Source of the DNA: Micractinium sp. NFX-FRZ
Lineage: Eukaryota; Chlorophyta; Trebouxiophyceae; Chlorellales; Chlorellaceae
Length of the DNA: 64,000 nucleotides
Assembly: GCA_029339195.1 (NCBI GenBank)
Contig: JAPTJF010000089.1
Coordinates: 97,595-161,594, forward strand
Direction: 5' to 3'
Shown piece after piece: positions 1 through 18,839 of this stretch (position 1 is the stretch's first letter; the number at the start of each line of letters is the position of its first letter). A program made the translations under genes and the position numbers. The notes under the pieces are model-generated. The model did not search any database. It worked only from the letters and a program-made list of their open reading frames with translations, and had not been told where the DNA came from.

Positions 1-1378
1 GATGGCCTGCGCAAGTAGGCCGGGGGGCTTTCAGTCAGGCGAGCAAACTCGCATCGCGCACATGACCACACCGCTCCCCGGTGCCTGGCCCGCCGGCACA
101 CTCGCCCGCCGCTGGTCACTCGCCTCCACACGTGAGCACCACCTGCCCCCGCCCTCACCTTCTCCCGCGCCTCATGGCTCTCTGAGATGCGCGCAATCAC
201 GTCCACCATCTCAACCTTGCGCCGCTCCAGCCCCCGCCGCAGCTTGGCAGCCAGCTCCTCAAACAGCAGGCGCTCGCGGCGCAGGCTGTCGATGCGCGCA
301 CGCAGCGCCCCCGCCCGCGTCAGCATCTCGTTGTACCGCACGCTCGCCTGCTGCAGCCGGTCCTCCAGGATGCGGATGCGCCGCTGGATCTGTACACAGG
401 GTGACAGAGTAGGGAAGAAATGCAAAACGGGTCAGGGCAGGCAGCAGGTCAGGGAGGGAAGTGGTCACGGTGCTGGGCCCGATGCGGGAAGGGAGGCAGC
501 AGATGGGGAGGACAACAGGCTTTGGCAGCAGGCCGTGCAGCAAACAAAGGCAGGCAGCCAGTGCTGTAGGAGTGCGCTGGACCTGCACTGGGGAACGGGA
601 GGGCTGGTAGGTGATCGTGCACGTGGTGGTGTTGGCACGGAGGGGGCGGCCGTTGCAGGTTGCACCCACACACAGTCTATTCCTGCGCCTGTGGCCCAGC
701 CAGCCAACCATCACCATCCCGCCCCTGTTGCAGTATGCCAGGCTACTAGACCCCTGCTGTGGCCACCTGCCCTACCTTGATCGACTGCTCCGCAGAGTTG
801 TTGATGCCGCCCATTGCGACCCGCTGCTCCGCGATGCGCTGCTGCAGCGACTGCACCTCCTGCTCCATCTCCGCCTTCATCCGCTGCTCCTCGGTGATCT
901 GCGGTAGGGGGACGCACGGGCACGCTCAGGCCAGCTGTACAAAGGTGTGCCTGGAAGGGCATTGACGAGGCCGTGTCCAGCGCTCTCCCCGGCACTTGGG
1001 GGCTCATCTTGGCGGGCCGCTGTGCAGGGTGCATGCTGCACCCAACAAGCCGTGCTGACACGTGGTGATGCCAGAACCCTGCCACTATTGCCATCTGGAA
1101 GCACCCTCTGCTTCGGGTACAGCTGGCACCAGGATCCGCACCTTGGCTGCATACACATCAGCGTGCTCCTGCAGGCTGGCGATCAACGCGGCGGCGGTCT
1201 GGGTGGTGGGGTTCACGCTGAACTTGTTCTCCAGCATCAGCTCCTCCTTCAGCTTCTGGTTGTCTGATGCAATGGCCTCCGCCGCAGCGCGCTGCTTGCG
1301 TAGGAACTGCGCGTTGTCGGCGGGGCGCAGCGCCGCCGCCGAGCCAGGCGGCGACGCTGCCCCGCTGCCGGGCCGCAT
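1..1378 (-). CDS. ODA1: Outer dynein arm docking complex subunit DC2 (ODA1/CCDC114-like), 5' part, truncated by the window edge
   Basis: Coiled-coil protein that helps anchor outer dynein arms to axonemal doublet microtubules. Exons in reading order: 1142-1378, 776-898, 159-389 and <1-6, all phase 0 with GT donors and CAG acceptors. They give 159 residues plus two more before the edge. The N-terminus carries a segment reading [11 protein letters not shown], followed by a MGGI motif, [11 protein letters not shown], and [15 protein letters not shown] ending SHEAREK|AI. From memory of the family, this order and wording match Chlamydomonas ODA1 closely. The start at 1378 gives a short Ala/Pro/Ser-rich leader before the coiled coil. 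The gene is divergent from the V-ATPase A gene across 423 bp. It is odd to see in a lineage regarded as non-flagellate. The family call is firm; the unseen C-terminal half could still be broken. Confidence 0.82.
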
Positions 1379-1801
1379 GGCCTTGGGGTGTGACGGGGAC
1401 CGAGGGGGAGGCGCCAGCTTGGCGATACTGGGGCCCAGGGGCCTGACTGCGGGAGTTGAGGCCGGCGGTGTGGTGGCGAATGGGCGAGTGCGGCACGCCC
1501 CCTGGGGCTGCGGCCGGCTACGAAAGTTTTGGGATAATGCACCGACACGAGGGAATAGCGGTGGCGGCTTCCAAGCCTCCCAATTTGCCCCCTACCGGTG
1601 GTCAAGCGGACGCTGCCACATCAGCATTGCCACTCAGAACTCGCGCGCTTCCGACGCTGACCACAGCGCCCCGGCGCCATCCACACACAGGAATCAGCGC
1701 CAGCAGTGCCGCCAGCCCGCTAGCAGGTCGCAAGCGGGGCGCCACGAGCAGCGGCGATCTGGGAGGGCAGTAGCCCAGCGATCGTCTAGCAGCGACACGG
1801 A
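1379..1801. promoter_or_regulatory. Divergent intergenic region, ODA1 (-) / V-ATPase A (+)
   Basis: This 423-bp spacer separates two start codons on opposite strands, so it should hold both promoters and both 5' leaders. I see no convincing TATA box. The open frames inside it show no family resemblance. Confidence 0.5.
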
Positions 1802-9829
<8,028 letters not shown>

Positions 9830-11036
9830 TCACTCCGCCAGACCGGCGCGGGCCGCCGACCTGGCGGGCGCCGAGCGCAGGCATGGCATGGCACGTGCTC
9901 TGCGAGCGCCGGCGTGGCGTCGGCCGCCGCGGCAAATGCTTGCTGGCAGGCAGCAGCGGGGCAGCGCCGCGCTGCCAGAGCTGCACCGGCCTCCCCCACT
10001 TGGCGCTTGCGATTTGCGCACCTCTCTTCAGGTCCCTCCCCCCCTGCCCCCTGTATACCTTTTGACTCTCTTCCGCGTCCCCCGCCCCCCCCTGTTTATG
10101 CTTTGCTTGCTTCCCTGCACGTCTTGGCTTGCGCACCGTGTCTTCCGGCCCCTGTACCCCCGCCGCATCCCCCCCACCACTTGCGCCCAAACACAGCATC
10201 TCACAGGTGTAACAACCTTTGCAGTGGGAGCCGGGAGCAGTTTTGCGGCAGGCCTCTTGTAGGTGCAATCTGGAGGGTGCGCCAAGGTGTGCATGTGGTG
10301 CAGCTAGTAGCGGGCCGGAGCCACCGCCCGGGTGCTGCTTGCTTCCTGGGCCGCGGGGAACGTATGCTGCAGCACTGGCAGGTGCCCATGGCTCGATGCG
10401 CCATGCAGCATGCTACCACCAGCACTGCCTGTGCGCAGCAAAGTCTTGGGTGTCGCCGCCGGCTGGAGCGAGGGCAGGGCACAGGAGACCCATTGTAGGC
10501 AAGTGCCGAGAGACCTCCCCTTCCGGTGGTTCCCCGCAAGTAGTTTTATGGATTGCGAGGGAAGAAGCCTGCAACGTGGAATGACAGGCACGGCGGCGCC
10601 GCTCTGCAACGTGGTGCCAGCGGTACCTCGCGAGTGGCCTGGCAGCACCTGTCGCAGACTGTGTCGGCAGGCTGCTGAGCGACAGGCGCGGTGGCTACTC
10701 AAGGCCATCAATTCCGTCTGCGGGTTGCTAACAGGGCCTCGCATGCGGGCGGGCAGCCAGCTTTGGTGCGCCACTGGCGAGTGTGCTTCTGACGGCGGGG
10801 CCATGGGGCATGCTCGCCTACCGAGCAGCCCGCCCCGCCCCGCCCCCCGGCGCTCCAGCCAGTGCATAACCTGGTGATCTTGTAACGGGGAGAACCTGCC
10901 GGTTTGGACGAGGGGCGCCGCTGCATTTAGAAAGGTTGCAGACAGCTGGACTTTTGACAAGCGCCCTGCTTCCCGCCCGCTCCCCACTCTTTTGCGCTTG
11001 CTCGTCGCCTTCCCGCAACTACACACACACGTCAAG
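9830..11036. other. V-ATPase 3' UTR and spacer to H2B
   Basis: No gene is supportable in these 1.2 kb. The first 400 bp should be the V-ATPase A 3' UTR. The last few hundred should hold the H2B promoter and leader. No divergent H2A partner is visible. Confidence 0.5.
10208..10212 (+). terminator. TGTAA polyadenylation motif, V-ATPase A
   Basis: TGTAA lies 379 nt after the stop. It is the poly(A) signal typical of green algae. Another TGTAA is at 10881-10885. Confidence 0.5.
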
Positions 11037-12235
11037 ATGGTGAGCAGACAGCGCCGTTGTGACGGAGCTCCCTCTGGCTGTTTGATTGTTGCCCAACCCG
11101 CCTGAACACTCCCGTGTTCTCCCCCGCGTGCAGGCCCCCAAGGCAGAGAAGGCTCCGGCCAAGAAGACGGCCAAGAAGGTGGGAGGCGAGCGGCGGAGGG
11201 CCAGTGGAGGCCGAGGGGTGCCGGCTTTCGAGCGCCGCCTGCCCTGGCAGCCTGCTCGCCCGCTCACCTCGACCCTCTGTGTGTGCAGGTCGCCGAGAAG
11301 CGCAGCCGCGCCGCCCGCAAGCAGATCTCCAAGGTGCGCAGGGCTCTTTGCGAGCTCGGCGTAACAACAGCTCTCTGGCCCGCCCGACGGCCTGGGGGGC
11401 CTCCTGGGAAGCTCAGGGCGCCGAATGGGCTCAGGGCGCCGGGTGGGAATCGGCAAGCCGCGGATCGGCCGCAGCCAGGAAGGAGGAGTGGGCAGTGACG
11501 ACACGGAGAGCGGCGGGCGACGCAGCCTGCACCGCTCGTGCTGCTTCCTCTCACCCGACCCCCTCTGCTCGCCCTGCAGGCTGAGACCTACAAGATCTAC
11601 ATCTACAAGGTGCTCAAGCAGGTGCACCCCGATACCGGTATCTCCTCCAAGGCCATGTCCATCATGAACTCGTTCATCAACGTGAGGGCGGGCCGGGTGG
11701 GGGGCGTGCGAAACGTGCCGGCAGCCTGGGCGGGGGCGGGTCCGCCGCTGTGTGCCAGTTCAGCAGCCCATCTCGCTGCCAGCTGGGGCAGCAGTGGAAG
11801 CAGGGTGCAAAATGGAGGCAGATGGGAAGAGGGAGGTTGGCAGGCGGGCGGGCGGGCCGGCAACTGTCCTGTCACCATTTGAAGCTTTGAGGCACACACG
11901 GCCGGGGGCAGACACGCAGCTGGGCCCCTGTAGCCAGAGCAAGCCTCGCCGTCACCTCAGCTTTGCCTGCTGCCAGGCCAAGGCGCCTCACGTGTGTACA
12001 CGTGGTGCTGCCCCTCACCGCTTGCCTGTCGCTCGTCCCCCCTCCCTCCCGCTGCCCGCAGGATATCTTTGACAAGATTGCGGTGGAGACCGGCAACCTG
12101 GCGCGCTACAACAAGAAGCCCACCGTGACGTCGCGCGAGATCCAGACCGCCGTGCGCCTCATCCTGCCCGGCGAGCTCAGCAAGCACGCCGTCAGCGAGG
12201 GCACCAAGGCGGTGACCAAGTTCACCAGCGGCTGA
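11037..12235 (+). CDS. H2B: Histone H2B with four introns
   Basis: Core nucleosomal histone. Exons 11037-11039 (the ATG alone), 11134-11178, 11289-11333, 11580-11681 and 12062-12235 encode 122 aa, all in phase 0. The tail is a Lys/Ala-rich stretch, [15 protein letters not shown]. The histone fold follows, with [19 protein letters not shown], the MNSFINDIFDKIA segment split by intron 4, and the C-terminal [20 protein letters not shown]. Introns are unusual for a core histone: replication-dependent H2B genes in many green algae and animals have none. Intron 1 starts immediately after the ATG (ATG|GTGAGC). A strong hairpin sits 12 nt after the stop, followed by a TGTAA at 12480. It could be a replacement-type or a cell-cycle H2B. 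Confidence 0.96.
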
Positions 12236-12247
12236 GCCCTGGAAAGC

Positions 12248-12279
12248 GCGCCCAGAGCGAATGCTCGCTTCCTGGGCGC
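12248..12279 (+). promoter_or_regulatory. Long hairpin just after the H2B stop codon
   Basis: The outer stem GCGCCCAG pairs with CTGGGCGC. The inner stem AGCGA pairs with TCGCT around the loop ATGC. A 2-nt bulge lies on the 3' side. It is not the canonical 6-bp metazoan/algal histone 3' stem-loop, but it sits where one would be expected. Confidence 0.6.
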
Positions 12280-12479
12280 AGCAGCAGCAGCCTAGCCTAT
12301 TGTTAGCCAGCAGCAAACAGCACTATGAGATGGGCAGCGGCGCAGCAAATGCGCAGGCCAGCCGGCCCCTCTCGCCTCTCATCCCCTTGCTCTGACCCCA
12401 CTTGACGCCCCCCTCACCTGACTGACGCGTGCGCCCCGCCAAGCGCTGGCAGCGCACCCTGTACCACACAAAATCCTGT

Positions 12480-12484
12480 TGTAA
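12480..12484 (+). terminator. TGTAA polyadenylation motif, H2B
   Basis: TGTAA lies 245 nt after the H2B stop, on the coding strand. Confidence 0.55.
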
Positions 12485-13372
12485 TGCTCAGCATAACGTG
12501 GCTGCTGTGACGACTAGAAGTGTGCAGCAGCTGGCGGTGTGGGCATGCACCCAGGGCGCCAGCGGCAGTGCGGCGGCACCAGCCTTGGTGGGCTCCTTGC
12601 AATGCTGCACTGGTTTGATAGAGAGACGTGGAAGGCTGGTAGGCAGTACAGCTGTGCAAGCACTGGAGCCGAACACTTCCCTTTGCTTCGCAAAGGCAGA
12701 TCACCGACTGTCTGCATCCAGCCTGCCCTGCCGGCAGCTGCTTGGGTAAAGTGTGCATTGGGGTGCTGGTGGGGCGCAGTGAGGTGGGGTGGCACACTCA
12801 CGAGCAGCCCTCCCTGTCCAGCCAAGGGGGCAGAAGGTTTGGGTGCGGTGACATGTCGGCAGTACAGCAGAGTGGGGGGGGGCACAGTGCAGCAGTGAGC
12901 GGTGCAGGACCGCGGGTCGCAGTGGGGCAGCGGGGCAAAACACAGTCCAAGGGGGCAGGCGGGGGTGAGGGGGCGCGGTGCAGCGGGGTGGTGGGGCATG
13001 CGGGGAGGCCCCATGCTGCGGTGCAAGGCCCCGGGTGATGTATGCACAGGGAAGGCAACAGCTCGCGCCTTCACCTTGCAAGTGCATTCGGGCTGGCTGG
13101 GAGTGACTGCCTGCTGTCTATGTGTGCCAGCCAGCACAGCTGCCCGCTGCGCTTTGTGCCAGCCATGGCCGCGGCTGCCTGCCATCCGTACTGGTGCCCC
13201 AAGCCAGCCAGGCTGGAGCCTCAGCTGTGGCCCTCAGCTGCTGCCTCTATCGGTGCTGCTGGTAGTCGCACTTCATTCTTGTGCTCCCCCACCATCACTC
13301 CACACCCGCACTCTGAGGCACCACCGTGCAGCTGGCTAGGAGTCTGGAGAGTACAAGCGCTGGGTTGCTAGC

Positions 13373-13377
13373 TTACA
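13373..13377 (-). terminator. TGTAA polyadenylation motif, DIB1
   Basis: TTACA on the + strand reads TGTAA on the minus strand, about 480 nt past the DIB1 stop. Confidence 0.5.
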
Positions 13378-13859
13378 GGCGAAGGGGTCAGATGTCAACA
13401 TGTTGTGTTTCTTTTAGCGGCGCAAGGGGTGAGCTGGAAGCAAAGTCAGAGAGCGGGTACGGGTGGCAGTGAGGGGGTGGGGGGGAGGCAAGTACAGTCG
13501 GCGCGGGAAGGGGCGGGGATTGGCGCAATCAAATACAGTAAGCGGGGGCCGGGGACGGGTGGGGCAAAAAGGAGTGTGAGGATTTGAAGGTGGCGGGTTG
13601 AATTGGCCACACGAGGCGCTGGTGGTGGAGCACAAGAGCAGGGCGACCGCCCCCAAGGGCGGCAGTCAAAGGGGGACACAAGAGGCAGGGGGATGCGCGC
13701 CCTCTGCTAGTTTGCCTGCCAGCAGCCAGCCAGCCAGCCTGCCAGCAAGAAAGCGGGCTCACTGCCGTGCCGAAGGGCCCGGAAAAGCAAAATGGACGCG
13801 ATCGTTAATTTTTCTGGGAGACCAACAGGACCAACCGGTGGTTTCGTCCCTCTCGTTTT

Positions 13860-15964
13860 CTAGTATCTGTACTTGGTAGAGTAATCTTTGGGCGACACCA
13901 CTAGACCGCGCCCCTTGCGTGCGCCCCGGAACACCTGTGGCACCAGGGAGGGGCGGGGGAGGGCGGGGCGGGGCGGGGTGGATGGGTGGGGGGCGGGTGC
14001 GCAGGCAGGCGGGGCGGCAGGCGGGCGGGTGCGCGTAGGCGGAACAAGCGAGCGGCAACTGCTGGAGCACACGGGGCAGCTGCGGCTGCCAAGCGCTCGT
14101 GCCGACTGTTGGGCAAGGCTCCCAGCTGGCTGGAAACAGCTGGCACAGTCAGCGCCTGTTTGGGCTCCGGCCTTGCACCCACCATGCAGCCCAGCAGCAC
14201 CTCTCAGCAAAGACCTCGCTTGACAAACAAAAACTAACTCGTCATCCCCCCAATAGCCACACAACTCCCGCCATGCGTTCCCGCCCAAACCACACAACAA
14301 CACAACACACACACAAGAGGGATAAAGGAATCGCATGTAATCAAATCAGCACAGCAAGCTCACCGTCTCCACGATGTCGACAAACTCCTGCTTGTCGTTC
14401 ATGGCCCAGTTGATCTTGTTGTTGTTGCCCGTGCCCAGATCAATCATGATGTGCTGCAGGCACAGCAGGCACAGCAGGGGCAGCAGCAGGGCGGGTGGTG
14501 AGCGTAGGAGAGGAGGCGGGGAGCAGTGGGTAGCGGGGGCCAAAAAGGTTGGGCAGAGCCGGGGACCAGCATGCGCGCAGGGCAAGACTCGACGGCGTGG
14601 CGTGGTGGGAAGGGCAAGGATGTGCAAGACAGAGACGCACTGTGCCCGAGTGCAAACGGCGGCAGGGGTGCTGCGACAGCATGCTGTGCTGTGCTGTGCC
14701 GTGCTGTGCAGGGGTGTGTTTCTGATGTGGTGGGGCTGTGCCCGCGTACAAACAGCGCCAGGGGCGGGGAGGGGGCGGAGCGGGGGGCCCCGAGGGGCCA
14801 CACCGCGCGCGCCCCCTATAAGCCCAGCTGGCGCCAACAGTGACGCGGGCGGGGGTTCGCTGTCGCAAAGAGACTGCCCTTGAGCCATGGGGGGACGGCT
14901 TGCAGGGTAATTATCTTTGCATGTGCATGTGTGTGGATGGGCGCGAGGGAGGGCAGGGGGGCGGTGCAGCTGCGGCGATGGTGCCGGGGGGCACAGCAGG
15001 AGCCGGCATCGGCGGGCGCGACGACAGCGCACACCAGCCTGTGCTTCTGTGGGCCACCCATCCACAAAAACCTTAGCTGCGAAATGTAGATGTTCCAAAG
15101 AAAACATGCCTGGTGCAGGGCAAGTACAGCCGCACTCAGCTACTTGAAGCAGCAAGTGCAGTACAACAAGGACCGCCCTTCAGAAGGCCCCACCTTGTTT
15201 CTGAAGAAGAACATGCAGGTGCATGGGTCGTAGAGCTCGTACATGGCGTTGAAGTCGGGCACCTCGGTGATGTCCACCTGCAACCAGGGGAGCGAGTTGC
15301 CACAGCCAGAACTAGCGTGTACCGTCAGCGGGCAGAGTGGTGGAGTGAAGTCCCTTGTGGCACCTCGGCCGGTGGTGTCCACCCGGGTTGGCGGCGAGGA
15401 TGCAAGTTGGCGCGATGTGCTGGGGCGAGGAAGGCGGACAGGCGTGCAAGCAGAGGCACACGCTCCGCACCCTCCCCTGCCCCTCCCCTCCCCTCCGCCA
15501 CCACCCTCGGTCGGCCCCTCACCAGGTAGATGACCGCAAAGTTCTTCATGCGCTCAGCTGTGCCCGCCAAGATCTGCAGATCAGATCAACGAGGTTGTCG
15601 GAGGTTTGGGGAGTAAGATTTGATTCCTGCGCTGTGGTGGGGAGAGGGAAGCGACGAGCACACGGCAGGGCAGGGCCCCACCCAGACGGCGCCGACCGCC
15701 GCCGCCACCCCTTCACCGCCCGCACCTCGTCCATCTGCATGCACGTCTCATCGTAGTCGTGTCCGAAGCGTAGGATGACCACGCGGTCCTCCTCCTGCGG
15801 ATAGGAGAGCCAGGACAGGCGAGCAACTCAAGCACTGGCGACTGCATGCTGATGGGCCTTCGCTGCTCAGCGGCAGCCCTGCGCCACGCCATCTGCATGC
15901 TCACCGAAAGGATGGCCTGGTCCACGGCAAAGCCGGTGTGCAGGTGGGGGAGCAGGTAGGACAT
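13860..15964 (-). CDS. DIB1: Spliceosomal U5 snRNP thioredoxin-like protein DIB1/DIM1 (TXNL4A, YLS8)
   Basis: Conserved thioredoxin-fold component of the U4/U6.U5 tri-snRNP, needed for pre-mRNA splicing in the nucleus. Exons in reading order: 15905-15964, 15726-15794, 15523-15573, 15194-15277, 14364-14453, 13860-13934. All are phase 0 and total exactly 142 aa, the invariant family length. It starts MSYLLPHLHTGFAVDQAI. HDYDETCMQMDE, DITEVPDFNAMYELYDP and CTCMFFFRNKHIMIDLGTG are visible, and it ends GLVVSPKDYSTKYRY. No residue looks aberrant. The introns are free of clear exon echoes, unlike the larger genes around it, apart from a short CCATCTGCATGC repeat near exons 1 and 2. Confidence 0.98.
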
Positions 15965-17102
15965 CCTGGCTTCCGTCCAGAGCCCTCAGGCCGCTGCTGC
16001 TGTCGCCCCACGCAACAGACGCTGAGCGATCTGCACTGCTCGATGCGCGGCGCCAAGCCCGCTGCCGCCGCCTCGACGGCTGCTTCTGGAGACAGCCCCT
16101 TATAAGCCTGGGATTGACTGAGAAGGCCAGCAAGCGTTATCAAACAAGAAGCAAAGTCTTCAGCTCCGGAAGGCTGCCTGGACATCCCCCAGGGGCACGC
16201 TGGGGCGGCGCTGAGGCGGCATGCAGCCCAGCTCGACCTGTTAAATGCATTGCACATATATGTCCTGCTTACAGCATAATGCGTTGGTGCAGGGAAGTGC
16301 AGAGCAGGCAGCAGCAGAGCTTGGCCTGCTGCTGGCTCGCTGCGCTGCCCAGAAGCGGGGTCAGCAGACGCCGGTAGTGGAGGGGCACGGCACAGGAAGC
16401 AATTCCACTGCTCAGGCAGGCAGGCAGGCAGGCAGGCGGCCAGGTCAAAAAGTGAAGGCACAGGGGCAGGCAGAGGGGGGTGCGGCTTGCCCACATCTCT
16501 GCTCAAAAGGGAACACTGTTCACCGAGCAGGGGAGCGGCAGAGCGAGGCGGAGGCAATCGGCGCAGAACTGGAGGTGTGCATGAAGGCAAAAGGGAGGGC
16601 ACAAAAGGAGTAGGGGTTGAAGGGCAAACAAAATGGGTGCATTCGGGCAGGAAGGCAGACAGGCTCCAGCCAGCCTGCCAGGGCAGAAGGGGTGGCTGGC
16701 TGGCAGCGGAGAAGGCGTAAGGTGTAAACTGTAAACGCAAGCAGGGTGCAAAAGAGGATGGATGTGTGTTGTTCAGCAGCGCTGGCAAAAGTAAAAGCAC
16801 GTTTTCTGTTCAGCGCCCCAAAAAGGATGTGTCAAAAGTCAGGGCTGCAGTTGAGTTTGTATCGTTCGCGCAGGCCCAAGGGATAAGCCGTTCCGTTCCT
16901 TCCACCCCGGCAGCAGCACTGTGCAGCCAGTGTGCTCTAGCCGGGGGGTAAAGCTTGGGTTTTGGGGTTGGCAGGTTTGGGGTGCGCCAAGTGTGGGGTG
17001 ACAGAGCGTGGGCGTGCGGTGTGGGGTAGAGGCAAGTCCCTGGCACATGGCTGCCAGCGGTGGACACCTGCCAGGGGTGCCTCGTCTCCCGCCGCCAGCT
17101 CA
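15965..17102. other. Region upstream of DIB1 and downstream of the TLC gene
   Basis: It should contain the DIB1 promoter/leader and the TLC 3' UTR. A long minus-strand open frame crosses 15901-16800, but it overlaps DIB1 exon 1 in another frame and shows no domain. (CAGG)n and (GGCA)n runs occur around 16420-16440. Confidence 0.45.
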
Positions 17103-18808
17103 TCACACCGCGCGCGCCCGCAGTGCCAACTTGCTCATGGCGGCAGCGCCGCCCACCTTCACGTCCCCGCCCCCGCCATTGGCCTCAGCGGCAGCGGCAG
17201 CAGCAGCGGTGGCGGCAGTCGCAGCCGGGGCGGCGTGCTTTGCGCTGCCGCCCCCTGCCTTGGCGTCTGCTGGCCCGTGCCGCCGCTTGCGCCAGTTCAT
17301 GACGGACAGGGCCAGCAGCACGACGTTGAAGCCGGTCAGAATGACCTGCAGGCGGAATTGCAGGGCAGCAAAAGCAAACAGAGCAGGTAAGTGCGCAGCC
17401 ACGCCCCATGCACGGGAAACAGTCAGCCCGCTACCCCGCCCCTCGGACTCACCTGGAAGCCCACCACGTAGGCCAGGGGGTCTCCCACCAGACCCCAGGC
17501 CAGTGACCTCCCACCACACCAACCAGACGCATCCACACCCCCTGCCCGGACACCAACCAGACGCATCCACACCCCCTGCCCGGACACCAACCAGACGCAT
17601 CCACACCCCTGCCCGGCAAGTGATCCAAAATATTTTTTATTAGCCTTCTGGAAATTTTAAAAACTTTGCTGGTCTTAGCGCCCGGCTGCACACACACACG
17701 CCGGCCCCCTGCACACACCTGGGAGCCCACACAGGCCAGCGTCTCCCACCAGTGCGCCTCCGCCTGCCGCATCTCCGACAGGAAGACGGGCACCAGGGCG
17801 GGGTACAGGCCCAGCCGCAGCGGCAGAAAGGTGGCCCAGTAGGCAACGCTGCAGGGCGGGGGGGAGTGCGGGGGGTGGGTGCGGTGATGAGGTGGGCAGG
17901 CGTTGGCGGAGCGGCGGCAAGGTGGCCCACCAGGCTATGCTGCACGGCGGGGGGGGTGCGGGGGGTGCAGTGCCGTGGTGCAGGGGCAGGGGCAAGTCAG
18001 CGGGCTCACTCGGGATGGCATGGCAGGCAGGGCAGCACCCACCTGAAGAACTGGCGCATGCCGCGCCACTGGCGGCGGGCGATGAGGAAGAAGGTGTTGA
18101 GCTCTACCACACCGTCCACGCACGTGTAGCTGCACAGCAAGTGGTGATGAGGTCGTCAGCGTCAGAGGGCAGGGCAGGGGCGGGCAGGGCAGGGCAGGGC
18201 AGGCGGACGAATGTGCACGCGTGCAAACGCCGCGGCATGAAGCCAGGCAGGCGCAGGTGCAGGGGCAGGGGCAGCGAGACGAACACAGCGGAGCAACAGC
18301 ACAGCACGGAGTGGGACACCGCAGCGCAGCACAGCGCGTCACACTGTGACCTAGGTGTCACTCACTAGTGCAGGTGCGGGTGGCACAGCGAAATAAGCAG
18401 CACAGCACAGCATAGCAAGGCACAGCGCAGCGCAGCATGCCCCCTCTGTTTCACTCACTAGTGCAGGTGTGGGTAGCGCAGCGGGACGAGCAGCAGGCAG
18501 GCGGTGACGGCGTGGTGGAACAGGATGATGTTGGGGAGGGAGGGTACTGCCTCGGGGATGAGGAACACCTGCGGGGCACCACCAAAGAAAGAAAGTAAGG
18601 TGGGAGGGGAGGGGTCGGGAGGTGGGGTAGGATGGTGCTGGGCAAAGCTGGGCTGGGCTGGGCAAATGCCTCGTCAACCTCTCAGGATATGGTTCGTCCT
18701 GAAGTTGAATCCCCTTGGGGATGTGAACAGCTGTAACGACTAGACTAGACTAGGTGCTGGGCAAAGAATAGGAAGGGCTTGTCTCGGAGGTGGGGAACAC
18801 AAATGAAG

Positions 18809-18839
<31 letters not shown>

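Larger units (their letters stand above)
12236..13859. other. Convergent intergenic region between H2B (+) and DIB1 (-)
   Basis: It holds both 3' UTRs. I could not support a gene here; the open frames are low-complexity shadows with no family resemblance. Each gene has a TGTAA motif on its own strand. Confidence 0.5.

Noticed and set aside
16725..16737. Two TGTAA motifs on the + strand as the end of a plus-strand gene
   Set aside because: No supportable plus-strand coding sequence lies upstream between 15965 and 16725. Probably chance.
15901..16800. Minus-strand open frame of 299 codons upstream of DIB1
   Set aside because: It overlaps DIB1 exon 1 in a different frame, has Ser/Pro/Cys-rich low-complexity content and no domain. 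Better explained as DIB1 leader and intergenic GC-rich sequence.
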